The notes beneath the pieces are model-generated. The model saw only the letters and a list, made by a program, of their open reading frames with translations, did no database searches and had not been told where the DNA came from. 43,661 nucleotides of DNA, taken from contig CAJMSX010000030.1 of the NCBI GenBank assembly GCA_905216195.1, positions 1 through 43,661 of the forward strand. The letters are read 5' to 3'. A program made the position numbers and the translations under genes. Position 1 is the stretch's first letter; each line of letters opens with the position of its first letter. This stretch comes from an uncultured bacterium (GTDB taxonomy: Bacteria; Bacteroidota; Bacteroidia; Bacteroidales; Marinifilaceae). Shown here piece after piece: positions 1-7,938 of the stretch.

Positions 1-24
1 GAAACTCCGACGCCCACTGCTCGG

Positions 25-552
25 TCAGATGGTTTGGAACCACAAAGAGAGATTAATGAAACATTCCCAGGCTTTTGCATAATCATTTTCCACATAAGCA
101 CCGATCAAGCGGACGTAAATCACTTGCCGGTCTGCCGATTCTACCATTTTCGGATTCTTTAATTTCAATTCCGGTATCAGAGTTAAAGGTTTCATAATGA
201 AATAATTTTTATGGGTACGATATGCATGCGGAGAAATATTATAAAATTGCCGGAAAACCTTGGACAAAGAAGAGGGCATCTCATATCCTACTTTCCAGGC
301 GATTTCCTGTACCGGTAAATCGGTATAACGGAGTAAACGGGCTGCGGTTTCTACACGCATCCGTGTGATAAACGCCCCGACGGGTTCGCCTAAGAAAGCT
401 TTCAGTATGCGGTGAAAATGACAAGGGGAGAAATGAGACATATCCGCTAATTTTCCGAGATCGATATCTTCGTTCAAATGATTATTGATATACTCTACAA
501 TAATATTGACGCGTTTTTGATATTCTTCCCGGGTAGTTTCTCGTTGTTGCAT
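25..552 (-). CDS. AraC-family regulator with GyrI-like domain, probably frameshifted
   Basis: The N-terminal ~110 residues are a two-helix AraC/XylS DNA-binding domain with the typical ending (IAWKVGYEMPSSLSKVFRQF, then YNISPHAYR). A GyrI-like effector-binding domain begins around residue 125 (VIYVRLIGAY, DYAKAWE). The frame stops at 25, only about 15 residues into the usual domain core. Another frame continues to the window edge with family-like sequence (PNHLTEQWASEF), so the gene is probably broken or misread near 47-52. I start at 552 rather than at the in-frame ATG at 570, because a -7 box at 572-579 would place the transcript start close to 566. It lies downstream of the rhomboid gene on the same strand. 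Target genes cannot be told from the sequence. Confidence 0.75.
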   Translation of the reverse strand: MQQRETTREEYQKRVNIIVEYINNHLNEDIDLGKLADMSHFSPCHFHRILKAFLGEPVGAFITRMRVETAARLLRYTDLPVQEIAWKVGYEMPSSLSKVFRQFYNISPHAYRTHKNYFIMKPLTLIPELKLKNPKMVESADRQVIYVRLIGAYVENDYAKAWECFINLSLWFQTI

Positions 553-571
553 ATGACCGATTATTTTCACA

Positions 572-579
572 CAAAGATA
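572..579 (-). promoter_or_regulatory. Candidate -7 box (TATCTTTG) for the AraC regulator
   Basis: On the minus strand this reads TATCTTTG, a full match to the Bacteroidetes -7 consensus TAnnTTTG. No TTTG is seen at the right -33 distance. It argues for the start codon at 552. Confidence 0.4.
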
Positions 580-705
580 AACCGGCGGTCCGATTATCCC
601 TTTTCCAAACTTGCGGAAATAAAAGCGGTAAATTTTTCCGAATAAAAAGGAAGACGGAGAGATTACCGGAAGCCTGACCTTCCCCTCCCACTCTCCCGGA
701 TAGGT

Positions 706-1299
706 CTAAAAATGACTGAAAAAAAACTCCAGTAAACGGGGTTCCAGAAATGCCGGATAAAAAAATCCGAAGATCGCTCCGTAGAAATGGGCGTTGTGAT
801 TGATATTCCCGACGCCTCGCCGGGCCATATACTGACAATAGAACAAATAAGCCACACCAAAGAGAATTCCCGGGATGGGAATAACGGCAAAAAACAAAAC
901 TTTATCCCAAGGATTCAGGAATATCGCTGAAAATAAAACGGCCGCTACGGCCCCGGAAGCCCCGATGGAGGAATAATAAGAAGCATTGCGATAGCGGAAC
1001 AGATCGTAAAGAGAAGCCGCTATCATTCCTCCGAAATACAATAGGGGATAAGCCCAAAAACCGAATCCCATCCTGTCGAATATCTGTTCCATATAAAGGC
1101 CGAACGACCAATAAGTAAACATATTCACAAACAGGTGAGTCATATCTGCATGCACGAAACCGTGAGTAATCAGCCGGTACCACTCCCGGGCATGTATCAC
1201 CCGGTAAGGCTTGAAAGCCAATTTATCGAACAACTGCCGGTTATTGAAACAACTCCAGGAAACCAGCACAGTAAGGGCAATGATCACATAAGTCAGCAT
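706..1299 (-). CDS. Rhomboid family intramembrane serine protease
   Basis: A 197-residue polytopic membrane protein with the rhomboid signature. The catalytic serine is in GASG (about Ser115), the catalytic histidine is in the NHNAHFYGAIFGF helix (about His171), and an HGFVHADMTHLFVNM segment (residues 46-60) corresponds to the conserved His/Asn helix of the family. These enzymes cut substrate transmembrane helices inside the inner membrane. Length is close to the minimal six-helix bacterial core. Neighbours (AraC regulator, YciI) give no hint of the substrate. The active-site pair is clear; the biological role is unknown. Confidence 0.9.
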   Translation of the reverse strand: MLTYVIIALTVLVSWSCFNNRQLFDKLAFKPYRVIHAREWYRLITHGFVHADMTHLFVNMFTYWSFGLYMEQIFDRMGFGFWAYPLLYFGGMIAASLYDLFRYRNASYYSSIGASGAVAAVLFSAIFLNPWDKVLFFAVIPIPGILFGVAYLFYCQYMARRGVGNINHNAHFYGAIFGFFYPAFLEPRLLEFFFSHF

Positions 1300-1413
1300 A
1301 CATCTAAAATTAATAAGTTCCCCCTATTTTTAAACTTCATTTCTGATTCCCGCTTGCAGAAAACTACCTGAAAAGGCCGGAATTTTCACCGGGCCGGAAA
1401 AATTCCCCCCGCT

Positions 1414-1701
1414 TTAAACCAAAAATTGTTCGAATCCCGGTGCATATTTGGTCAACGTAACATCGATAATTTCATATTCCGCAACTCCCTGAGTATAAAA
1501 AGGGTCTTCTTTCATGATTTCCCGGACTTCCGCCTCACTCTCTGCCCGGCAGAGAATACAACCTCCGGTACGTGGATTCCTTCTACCGGAAAAGATAAAC
1601 TTACGCAATGCATAATATTTATCCAGATATTCCCGGTGGGCCGCCAGGTTTTTTTCCACTTCCCCCAGCGATTTTTTATAATTTACCAATAATATAAACA
1701 T
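1414..1701 (-). CDS. YciI family protein
   Basis: A 95-residue protein starting MFILLVNYKK, with the ferredoxin-like alpha/beta fold expected of YciI/YCII proteins: a first strand, the AAHREYLDKYY helix with the conserved His, a central GGCIL strand, then EVREIMKEDPFYTQGVAEYEIID, which matches the family's conserved DPF motif. The open frame reaches up to 2007, but the upstream part is low-complexity shadow sequence, so I start at 1701 where the family begins. YciI proteins are small dimers often linked to dehalogenase- or muconolactone-like chemistry, but the reaction is unknown for most. Confidence 0.85.
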   Translation of the reverse strand: MFILLVNYKKSLGEVEKNLAAHREYLDKYYALRKFIFSGRRNPRTGGCILCRAESEAEVREIMKEDPFYTQGVAEYEIIDVTLTKYAPGFEQFLV

Positions 1702-1798
1702 ATCGTATACTTTTATTCCCGTTTTTCCGGCGTCCGCTCCGAAAAATCCAGATTCTCTATTCTTCGGGACGGTTTCCGAGAACTTTTTTTGACAACAG

Positions 1799-1806
1799 CA
1801 AAGATA
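1799..1806 (-). promoter_or_regulatory. Candidate -7 box (TATCTTTG) for yciI
   Basis: The minus strand reads TATCTTTG, matching TAnnTTTG. It would give a leader of roughly 90 bases before the ATG at 1701. The GTTTGCT/AGCAAAC dyad directly upstream could be an operator; this is inference. Confidence 0.4.
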
Positions 1807-1936
1807 GGGCGTTTGCTGAGCAAACAGGCATCCCGGTACATTGCTAAGGTTAAAAAATACCAATCCCGGCCTATCCCTCCGGAAGCCGCGGTCTATAGCC
1901 TGAACCATCCGGATATTTCCAGGTAAAACCATAAAT

Positions 1937-1966
1937 GGAGGGCACCCTTTCCGACGGGTGCCCTCC
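1937..1966 (-). terminator. Hairpin terminator of the agmatinase/DHS-like operon
   Basis: An 11-bp perfect stem (GGAGGGCACCC with GGGTGCCCTCC) and an 8-base loop lie about 70 bases after the stop of the gene ending at 2038. On the minus strand it is followed by a T-rich but interrupted tract (ATTTATGGTTTT), so termination is likely in that direction. Confidence 0.7.
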
Positions 1967-2037
1967 CGATGTATCCGGCTACAGAAGTTGGCGGTTTTCC
2001 AGCGCAATTTTCATCTGTGGGAACCGTTTATCCGGTA

Positions 2038-3060
2038 TTACTTCTTTTCGTAAAGTTTCACCCAGTTTTTATATTCCCGGTCTTTCCAACTGTTACTATG
2101 ATAAATATAACTGGCAATCAACGGAATAACCGTCGTTCCTTCCGCATATACCATTTGTTCGTAAGTGACATCGACTTTCCCCCAGGAACAGGCTTCTTTC
2201 AGCGTAGAAGAAGAGCAGGCGCCATCCCTCACATCGGCTACGGTAATCTGAACGGCATACTTATGCATGGGGACTTCGTGACCCAAAATTTCAGCACATA
2301 CAACCGTATCCTGAGCGAAGTTTTTAGGCGTACCGCCACCAATCATAAACAAACCCGTCGTAGGAGCGTTCATTTTGATCATAGTCAATTCGATAAAATC
2401 TTTTACCGAATCGATGGACAAATGTTTGTCGGGATGTTCCCATTGATGTTTCCCGATCCCGAACCCGGCACTGCAATCGGAGAAGGCCGGACAGAAAATA
2501 GGCACTCCGCATTCATAACAAGTCTGAATCAAACTGTCCTTTTTCACGGAATGCTTCGTCAGCCATTTGCCGATTTCCCAAATAAACTCCCGGGAAGAAT
2601 AAGGACGGGGTTCCAGCGCATTGGCAATCTCATAGGTCGTATGATCGCACACCTGCAATTCCTCCTCATCGATAAACGTATCGTAAATCCGGTCGATGTA
2701 GAGGTCTCTCAACTGTGTATCGGGTACGTCCTGACGGCCTTTATAATGTTTAAAGCCCAAAGCTTCGAACAAGTCCATATCGATGATAGAAGCACCCGTA
2801 GCAACCACCACATCTATCATTTTATTCCGAACCATATCCACATACACTTGCATACATCCGGCGGCGCTTGTACTCCCGGCAATGGTAAGAATATTCGTAC
2901 ACTCTTTTTCCTTCATCATCATCATCAGGATATCCGCCGCACGGGCCGTATCGCGTGAGGTGAACGACATGCCGCGCATAGCGTCAATCAATTGAGTTGA
3001 GTCATAAGACTTGATGTCGATGTGTTTAATCGTGTCTTTTAATAAATCTTTCTTTTCCAT
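2038..3060 (-). CDS. Deoxyhypusine synthase-like protein (possible homospermidine synthase)
   Basis: A 340-residue member of the deoxyhypusine synthase family. NAD-binding features include NILTIAGSTSAAG (about residues 56-68) and VVVATGASIIDMD. The catalytic lysine expected in the SWGK motif is present at about Lys295, and AEGTTVIPLIAS follows as in true family members. Bacteria lack the eukaryotic eIF5A substrate. Some bacterial homologues, such as the one studied in Anabaena (SpeY), make homospermidine from polyamines by the same aminobutyl-transfer chemistry. The upstream neighbour is an agmatinase that makes putrescine, 72 bases away on the same strand, which fits a polyamine role. The exact product cannot be decided from sequence. 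Confidence 0.85.
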   Translation of the reverse strand: MEKKDLLKDTIKHIDIKSYDSTQLIDAMRGMSFTSRDTARAADILMMMMKEKECTNILTIAGSTSAAGCMQVYVDMVRNKMIDVVVATGASIIDMDLFEALGFKHYKGRQDVPDTQLRDLYIDRIYDTFIDEEELQVCDHTTYEIANALEPRPYSSREFIWEIGKWLTKHSVKKDSLIQTCYECGVPIFCPAFSDCSAGFGIGKHQWEHPDKHLSIDSVKDFIELTMIKMNAPTTGLFMIGGGTPKNFAQDTVVCAEILGHEVPMHKYAVQITVADVRDGACSSSTLKEACSWGKVDVTYEQMVYAEGTTVIPLIASYIYHSNSWKDREYKNWVKLYEKK

Positions 3061-3132
3061 TTTTTTATATAAACATTGTAAGGTACAAAATAGGAGGACC
3101 CTACTGACTCACTAACAGGTTGGGGCATCGCT

Positions 3133-3981
3133 TTATTTAAAACGCATGCTCAAAATTTGATAAATCAGCTTGGAAGCCAGAAAATCAGGAGCTTTATTTC
3201 CTTCATTCGGACACAATTCCACCACATCCAGGCCGATAATATTGTGACGTTCACTGATCAGTTTCAGGAAATTGATTACTTCCCGGTAATTCAATCCGTC
3301 AGGTTCCGGCGTACCGGTAGAAGGCATATAAGCCGGATCGAACACATCCAGATCGATGGTAATATAAACGTTATCGTTCAGTTTTTCCGACACCTCATAC
3401 ATCCAGGTAGAAGATTCCCGGATTTCATGAGCATAAAAAATGCGCTCGGGATCAATATTGTGTTTTTCGTCTATACAGGAACTGCGGATACCCACCTGGG
3501 CTACCGTGGCTAATTCCTTGGCCCGGGCCATGACACAGGCATGATTATGATCCGAACCTTCATAGGTATCCCGCATATCCGAATGAGCATCCAGCTGCAA
3601 GACCGAAAAATTTTCATAATGCTTTGCAAAAGCCCGGATAGATCCTATACTGACCGAATGTTCCCCTCCTAAAATAACCGGAAATTTCTGATCATTCAGG
3701 ATTTTATCCACCTCTATTTCCACGGCATCGGACATCGCTTCCGGAGATCCGTTTTCCGTTACCGGGTCTAAAGTCGCAATTCCCTGCGTATACACTTCGG
3801 AATCCGTTTCTATATCATACAGTTCCATATTGGCCGAAGCTTCCAGAATGGCTTCAGGACCTTTATCCGCTCCTTTCAGCCATGTACTCGTTCCGTCATA
3901 GGGAACAGGCAATACCACAATGCGGGCATTTTCATATGCCGTAAACTCATTCTCCAATCCGCCGTAGTTCAATTTTTCCAT
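3133..3981 (-). CDS. speB: Agmatinase (arginase/ureohydrolase family)
   Basis: A 283-residue binuclear-manganese ureohydrolase. The metal ligands are visible as GGEHS (His108), DAHSD (Asp131, His133, Asp135) and TIDLDVFDPA (Asp210, Asp212). Family-typical STGTPEPDGL and GLDVVELCP follow. Agmatinase hydrolyses agmatine to putrescine and urea. I start at 3981 (MEKLNYGG) instead of the in-frame ATG at 4044, because a -7 box at 4042-4049 would put the longer start upstream of the transcript start. The DHS-like gene follows after 72 bases and is probably co-transcribed. Arginase or another ureohydrolase specificity is possible, but length and motifs favour agmatinase. Confidence 0.88.
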   Translation of the reverse strand: MEKLNYGGLENEFTAYENARIVVLPVPYDGTSTWLKGADKGPEAILEASANMELYDIETDSEVYTQGIATLDPVTENGSPEAMSDAVEIEVDKILNDQKFPVILGGEHSVSIGSIRAFAKHYENFSVLQLDAHSDMRDTYEGSDHNHACVMARAKELATVAQVGIRSSCIDEKHNIDPERIFYAHEIRESSTWMYEVSEKLNDNVYITIDLDVFDPAYMPSTGTPEPDGLNYREVINFLKLISERHNIIGLDVVELCPNEGNKAPDFLASKLIYQILSMRFK

Positions 3982-4041
3982 ACCGTTCAGTTTTAACCCC
4001 CAGTTTGATACATTATAAAATTTCCTGTTGTACAGGCGATA

Positions 4042-4049
4042 CAAAGTTA
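4042..4049 (-). promoter_or_regulatory. Candidate -7 box (TAACTTTG) for the agmatinase operon
   Basis: The minus strand reads TAACTTTG, a full match to TAnnTTTG, about 60 bases upstream of the chosen start. No clear TTTG at -33. Confidence 0.45.
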
Positions 4050-4131
4050 ATAATTTTTTTTCGAGTGTAAGAAGATGTATTCCATTTTACACCTCATATT
4101 CAATGAAATCCCCGCAACTTTTCGCGAATCG

Positions 4132-5016
4132 TCAGAAATTTACCTGCAAACCGATCCCCAGGGTTTCTTTAAATTGCAGACGAGGTCCTTTGGTCCCGTC
4201 TTTTTGAAGAATTTTTGTATCGTTATCATAAATCATATTGGTAGTGATGTTGGCAGAAAACCATTTATTCACCTGCATATTCAACTGGATATCCCAACGC
4301 ACATCCACATTCTTCGCTTCTTCCAGGTAATTGGAGAATAAATCCAAACGGGAGTAAACCGTCATATTCTTTAAAAACTCGTATTTGACCTCCATCTTCA
4401 GATTGCCTCCCATCTCGGAAAATAAATGTTTTCCGGGGGTTACACCGAAAGCTCCCTGTTCCGAAAGTATTTTGCTACACACAAACGTACCTCTCCAGGA
4501 GATCACCGACAAGGTCGCCGTAAAATACGCTTTCGGATTCCAGGTTAAACCGGCGCCCGTCGTCAGATAACCCGGAGACATGAAACGGGAGATATACGTT
4601 TTAGGATCGGTCGTATAATCATAGCCTTTGGCAAACTGGGAATTATACCCCAACTGACCGCTGAGGTAAAGACTTTTTGTCATTTCATACCCGTAAGTGG
4701 ACGAAAAATAAATTTTATCGTTGGTTTTCTTCGTTCCCGTACTTTCGGTTTGGTTCAGTCCGTACGCCATTTCCAAACGGTTCTGCCACAAATGCCGGTT
4801 TCTTTTATAATTGGCACTATAGGCAAACTGTACCTCGAACCCTACGGCATTTTCTCCTCCCGCAGCCCAGTTACTTAAACTGATCTGAGACAGATTCAAA
4901 GAGGAAACTCCGGAAAGCGCCCAACTGGAATCCTGTTTCTCCCCTTCTTCTGTTTGACCCCATAAAGAAAAACACAGCATAAATAATCCCATTAAAGTAA
5001 GTATCCCTTTCTTCAT
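4132..5016 (-). CDS. DUF3078 outer-membrane beta-barrel protein
   Basis: A 294-residue protein with a signal peptide (MKKGILTLMGLFMLCFSLWG, cleavage near residue 20). A DUF3078-type opening follows, in which a serine- and asparagine-rich first strand leads into SNWAAGGENAVGF. The rest alternates short hydrophobic/aromatic strands (YGYEMTKSLYLSGQLGYNSQF, TVYSRLDLFSNY) and ends in phenylalanine (LGIGLQVNF), as outer-membrane barrels do. Such proteins are common in Bacteroidetes and have no assigned function. It sits between agmatinase and the MTA/SAH deaminase on the same strand but has its own -7 box at 5045-5052. Confidence 0.85.
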   Translation of the reverse strand: MKKGILTLMGLFMLCFSLWGQTEEGEKQDSSWALSGVSSLNLSQISLSNWAAGGENAVGFEVQFAYSANYKRNRHLWQNRLEMAYGLNQTESTGTKKTNDKIYFSSTYGYEMTKSLYLSGQLGYNSQFAKGYDYTTDPKTYISRFMSPGYLTTGAGLTWNPKAYFTATLSVISWRGTFVCSKILSEQGAFGVTPGKHLFSEMGGNLKMEVKYEFLKNMTVYSRLDLFSNYLEEAKNVDVRWDIQLNMQVNKWFSANITTNMIYDNDTKILQKDGTKGPRLQFKETLGIGLQVNF

Positions 5017-5044
5017 ACGTTTTGATATTAAAAGATTTGAAATG

Positions 5045-5052
5045 CAAAATTA
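5045..5052 (-). promoter_or_regulatory. Candidate -7 box (TAATTTTG) for the DUF3078 gene
   Basis: The minus strand reads TAATTTTG, matching TAnnTTTG, and would give a leader of about 20-25 bases. The nearest TTTG upstream is at 15 bases, shorter than the usual spacing. Confidence 0.4.
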
Positions 5053-5138
5053 ATTTTTGTTTGTTATCAAATAATAATTAATGCTAATTTTAAATATCAA
5101 AATCGTTCTTCCAGGTTGATGAGGTCTCTAATTTTCAC

Positions 5139-6485
5139 TCACTCAGTAGATAATCTGTTTTTACGTCCCGTTGTTTCCGGATGAGAAATTCCGGCTATTT
5201 CTTTTACTCCTTCTATCGCTTCTTTCTGGTTCACCCGAAGCACGACCCGGTCTCGCATAATCCATTCTCCTTCAACCATGGAAAACCGGATATTTTTACT
5301 GTTCATGGCATATACGATAGCGGAATAAATATCGTACACAGGTTGCATATTGCTGGATTCCGTGTGGATCAAAATCAAGTCGGCCCGCTTCCCTTTTTCC
5401 AGAGAACCGATTATTTCTCCCAATCCCAATGCCCGGGCTCCCTCGATCGTCGCCATTCTCAGGGCAGCCCGAGCATTTACCGCTTCCGGGTTATAATGTA
5501 CTACTTTGGGCAATAAGGCGGCAAAACGCATTTCCTCCACCATATCCAGCGTATTATTACTGGCCGTTCCATCGGTTCCGATACCTACTGTGATGCCCGC
5601 TTTCCGGTATTTGTCCGTATCTGCAATTCCGCTGGCCAGTTTTAAATTACTTTTGGGACAATGCCCGACGGCGGTTCCCGTTTCGGCCATCCGTTCAATT
5701 TCCCGTTCATTCAGCCATACCCCATGAGCGGCTATTACATTCCGGTCCAATAAGCCGATAGTATCCAAATATTCGGCGGGAGACCTTCCGGTCTGTTTCC
5801 GCACATCTTCCACTTCTTTGCGGGTTTCCGCAACGTGAATCTGTAAGAGGGTATGATAACGGTCTGCCAATTTCTTAGCTTTCTGTAAAGTTTCCCGGGA
5901 GCAGGTGTATGGCGCATGAGCACAAACCGAAGGATGAATAATCGCATCTCCTTCCCATTCGACAATCAGTTTTTCCGCCAGTTTCAAACCTTCCTCCGCC
6001 GTTTGAAAAGCGGGTGTGGGGAAATCGATCACCGACTCTCCCATTACCCCCCGGATCCCTGCCTTTTTAGCCTCCTGAGCTATAATATGTTCAAAAAAAT
6101 ACATATCGTTAAAACAAGTCGTTCCCGATTTTATCATCTCCACGAAAGCGAGACGGGTAGCTATCCGGACATTTTCCGGCGTGATCAAACGGGCCTCGGC
6201 CGGAAAAATGTGTTCGGTCAGCCACTCGTGCAGAGGCAAATCGTCGGCATACCCCCGCAGCAATGTCATGGGCACATGCGTATGCGTATTTACAAATCCG
6301 GGAATAACGGTCATTCTTTCCGCATCCATAACTTCCGTATCCGGCAGGCGTTGTCCGGGATTTCCGTCTTTTTCCTCTCCCACTTCCTCTATTTTTCCCT
6401 CTTTGATCCGGATATAACCGTTCTCAATCACGTCCATAGACGAATTCAAGGTGACAATGCGGGCATTCCTGATTAACTTTTCCAT
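5139..6485 (-). CDS. mtaD: 5-methylthioadenosine/S-adenosylhomocysteine deaminase (amidohydrolase)
   Basis: A 448-residue metal-dependent amidohydrolase. The zinc-binding HxH lies in FVNTHTHVPMTLLRG (His68, His70). It is followed by the family-typical LPLHEWLTEHIFPAEARL, HVAET, AAHGVWL with GHCPKSNLKLASG, and the catalytic aspartate in GTDGTASNNTLDM. MTA/SAH deaminases remove the 6-amino group of methylthioadenosine or S-adenosylhomocysteine to recycle products of polyamine synthesis and methylation. Close relatives include other nucleoside and triazine deaminases, so the substrate is likely but not certain. The genes downstream (DUF3078, then agmatinase and the DHS-like enzyme) make a polyamine or methionine-salvage connection plausible. 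Confidence 0.85.
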   Translation of the reverse strand: MEKLIRNARIVTLNSSMDVIENGYIRIKEGKIEEVGEEKDGNPGQRLPDTEVMDAERMTVIPGFVNTHTHVPMTLLRGYADDLPLHEWLTEHIFPAEARLITPENVRIATRLAFVEMIKSGTTCFNDMYFFEHIIAQEAKKAGIRGVMGESVIDFPTPAFQTAEEGLKLAEKLIVEWEGDAIIHPSVCAHAPYTCSRETLQKAKKLADRYHTLLQIHVAETRKEVEDVRKQTGRSPAEYLDTIGLLDRNVIAAHGVWLNEREIERMAETGTAVGHCPKSNLKLASGIADTDKYRKAGITVGIGTDGTASNNTLDMVEEMRFAALLPKVVHYNPEAVNARAALRMATIEGARALGLGEIIGSLEKGKRADLILIHTESSNMQPVYDIYSAIVYAMNSKNIRFSMVEGEWIMRDRVVLRVNQKEAIEGVKEIAGISHPETTGRKNRLSTE

Positions 6486-6510
6486 CCTTCTTTATTTTAA
6501 ATAACTTTTA

Positions 6511-6518
6511 CAAAGATA
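6511..6518 (-). promoter_or_regulatory. Candidate -7 box (TATCTTTG) for mtaD
   Basis: The minus strand reads TATCTTTG about 26 bases upstream of the ATG, which would give a leader near 20 bases. No good -33 element is seen. Confidence 0.45.
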
Positions 6519-6635
6519 CAACATTTCAGTACAACCCTCTCTCTTCGTCCCCTAAATGCTTACATTTCCGGTCCCCTGTTATAACTTTCCTTCTTTTTTT
6601 TCGTTCCTAAGTAAAAACGTCCCAAACAAAAAGAA

Positions 6636-7691
6636 ATGAAAAATATCTTTTACATTTTAATCGGTCTGCTAGCCTTTTCCTGTCAGAGTATCCGACAAAC
6701 CGCCCGACAAACCGGACTGCAAATAACGCCGGAAAAACTGAATCTTTTCGTCGATCAACATACGGATCCTTACACCCTGCCCCTGGAATACACCCTGACG
6801 ATACCCGCAGGTTTTGTCTCACCCCGGGAACGGTTGATTTATACCACCCGTCTGGTAGCTCCCGGACATGAGTTGTCTTTCCCTTCCGTCATCGTACAAG
6901 GGAAAAAATACAAACCTTCCCCAGGGAGTATTCCCGGTGGAAGCAACAGCCGGATCATCACCGCTCAAGCTAAAAACATGCACATCAAAATCAGCCAACG
7001 GATTCCCTTTCAGCTTTGGATGCCGCAAGCCCGTCTGGTATCCGAAACCGTACTCGAAAATACCCGTCACCGCTTGTTTAGCGATACCCGGGCCCTGGCC
7101 GGCGAAGTGATTTATCTGCCTTTGGGTCCCGGTCCCGCCCTGGTGAAATACGTGCAAAAAAAAGTCACCCGGATGCAGCGGCAAAAAGTTTCCTTTTACT
7201 ACGCCACCAACCTCGCTCTTCTGCAAACGGATTATGCCGGAAACCGGGATTCCCTGGCCGTATTGGAACATCTGCTCGGAGCAATCAGCCGGGATACCTC
7301 CGCTCGTCCGGAACGTATCCTCATTACCGGTTACACCTCCCCCGACGGCTCCGAAACGTATAATGAAAAACTGGCCCGGAAGAGGGCTCAAAACCTGGCG
7401 GCTTATCTTCAACGCTCCTACAACCTGAACGATTATCGTTTGGAATTAAACACTTCCCCGGAAAACTGGCAGGAACTGGAACGCCTGGTAGAAGAAAGCG
7501 GTATTCCCTCCAAACAAAAAATTCTCGAAGCCCTTCGGAACCTTTCTCCGGAAGCCCGGGAAACGGGGAATCTTCGCCGACTTCCGGCATACCCTTACCT
7601 CCGTAATAAACTGTTTCCGCTCCTACAAAAAGCCACCTGCAAAATTTATTATTCGGTTACTTACACCGAAACGGTGGTGGAGCCTTTATAG
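6636..7691 (+). CDS. OmpA-like lipoprotein, fimbrial-assembly type (DUF3868-like)
   Basis: A 351-residue predicted lipoprotein: the signal peptide ends in LLAFSC, with the lipidated Cys at 16. Residues about 30-130 form a beta-rich domain (LEYTLTIPAGFVSPRERLIYTTRL) resembling the N-terminal region of the DUF3868 proteins found in Bacteroides fimbrillin loci. Residues about 225-270 carry an OmpA-type motif (ILITGYTSPDGSETYNEKLARKRAQNLAAYL), usually a peptidoglycan-binding fold. No fimbrillin or usher-like genes are beside it here, so it is an orphan. Lipoprotein and OmpA parts are clear; the DUF3868 link is weaker. Confidence 0.75.
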   Translation: MKNIFYILIGLLAFSCQSIRQTARQTGLQITPEKLNLFVDQHTDPYTLPLEYTLTIPAGFVSPRERLIYTTRLVAPGHELSFPSVIVQGKKYKPSPGSIPGGSNSRIITAQAKNMHIKISQRIPFQLWMPQARLVSETVLENTRHRLFSDTRALAGEVIYLPLGPGPALVKYVQKKVTRMQRQKVSFYYATNLALLQTDYAGNRDSLAVLEHLLGAISRDTSARPERILITGYTSPDGSETYNEKLARKRAQNLAAYLQRSYNLNDYRLELNTSPENWQELERLVEESGIPSKQKILEALRNLSPEARETGNLRRLPAYPYLRNKLFPLLQKATCKIYYSVTYTETVVEPL

Positions 7692-7938
7692 ATCTTGGGA
7701 GCTATTTTCCATTCCTACCGATAAGTCCAAGTAGCAAAACAAAATCAGGAAACCCTTCCTGCGTATTACTGTACGAAGTCAAACACTTCCGGTACACCTC
7801 CCCACAGGAGAAAAACCTGGACTACATTCCCAACGAGAAAAACACTCAAAACAGTCCGTGCGTTTCCCGGGAAATCTTTCGACTAAAAAATCTTCCGGTT
7901 TCCCGGTCGCGGTTCTCTTTTATTCCCGGCAACTCTCC

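Larger units (their letters stand above)
1702..2037. other. Intergenic region: yciI promoter and upstream operon terminator
   Basis: No credible gene is seen in these 336 bases. They hold a minus-strand -7 box at 1799-1806, a short perfect inverted repeat (GTTTGCT, one base, AGCAAAC) just upstream of it near 1811-1825, and a strong hairpin at 1937-1966. Confidence 0.6.

Noticed and set aside
1380..1404. GGAATTTT/AAAATTCC dyad after yciI as a terminator
   Set aside because: The stem is AT-rich with a long loop and a poor T-tract, too weak to list.
1428..1445. A tRNA T-arm-like stretch (gttcgaatcccgg)
   Set aside because: It lies inside the yciI coding sequence and no acceptor or anticodon stems fit around it.
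1969..2958. A 329-codon plus-strand open frame
   Set aside because: It is opposite the well-supported deoxyhypusine-synthase-like gene and its product has no recognisable domain.
2038..3060. Hypusine modification system
   Set aside because: No eIF5A-like or deoxyhypusine hydroxylase gene is present, and bacteria lack the substrate; a polyamine role is more likely.
7867..7906. Inverted repeat CCGGGAAA/TTTCCCGG between convergent genes as a terminator
   Set aside because: The spacer is 24 bases and no T-run follows on either strand, so I do not count it as a feature.
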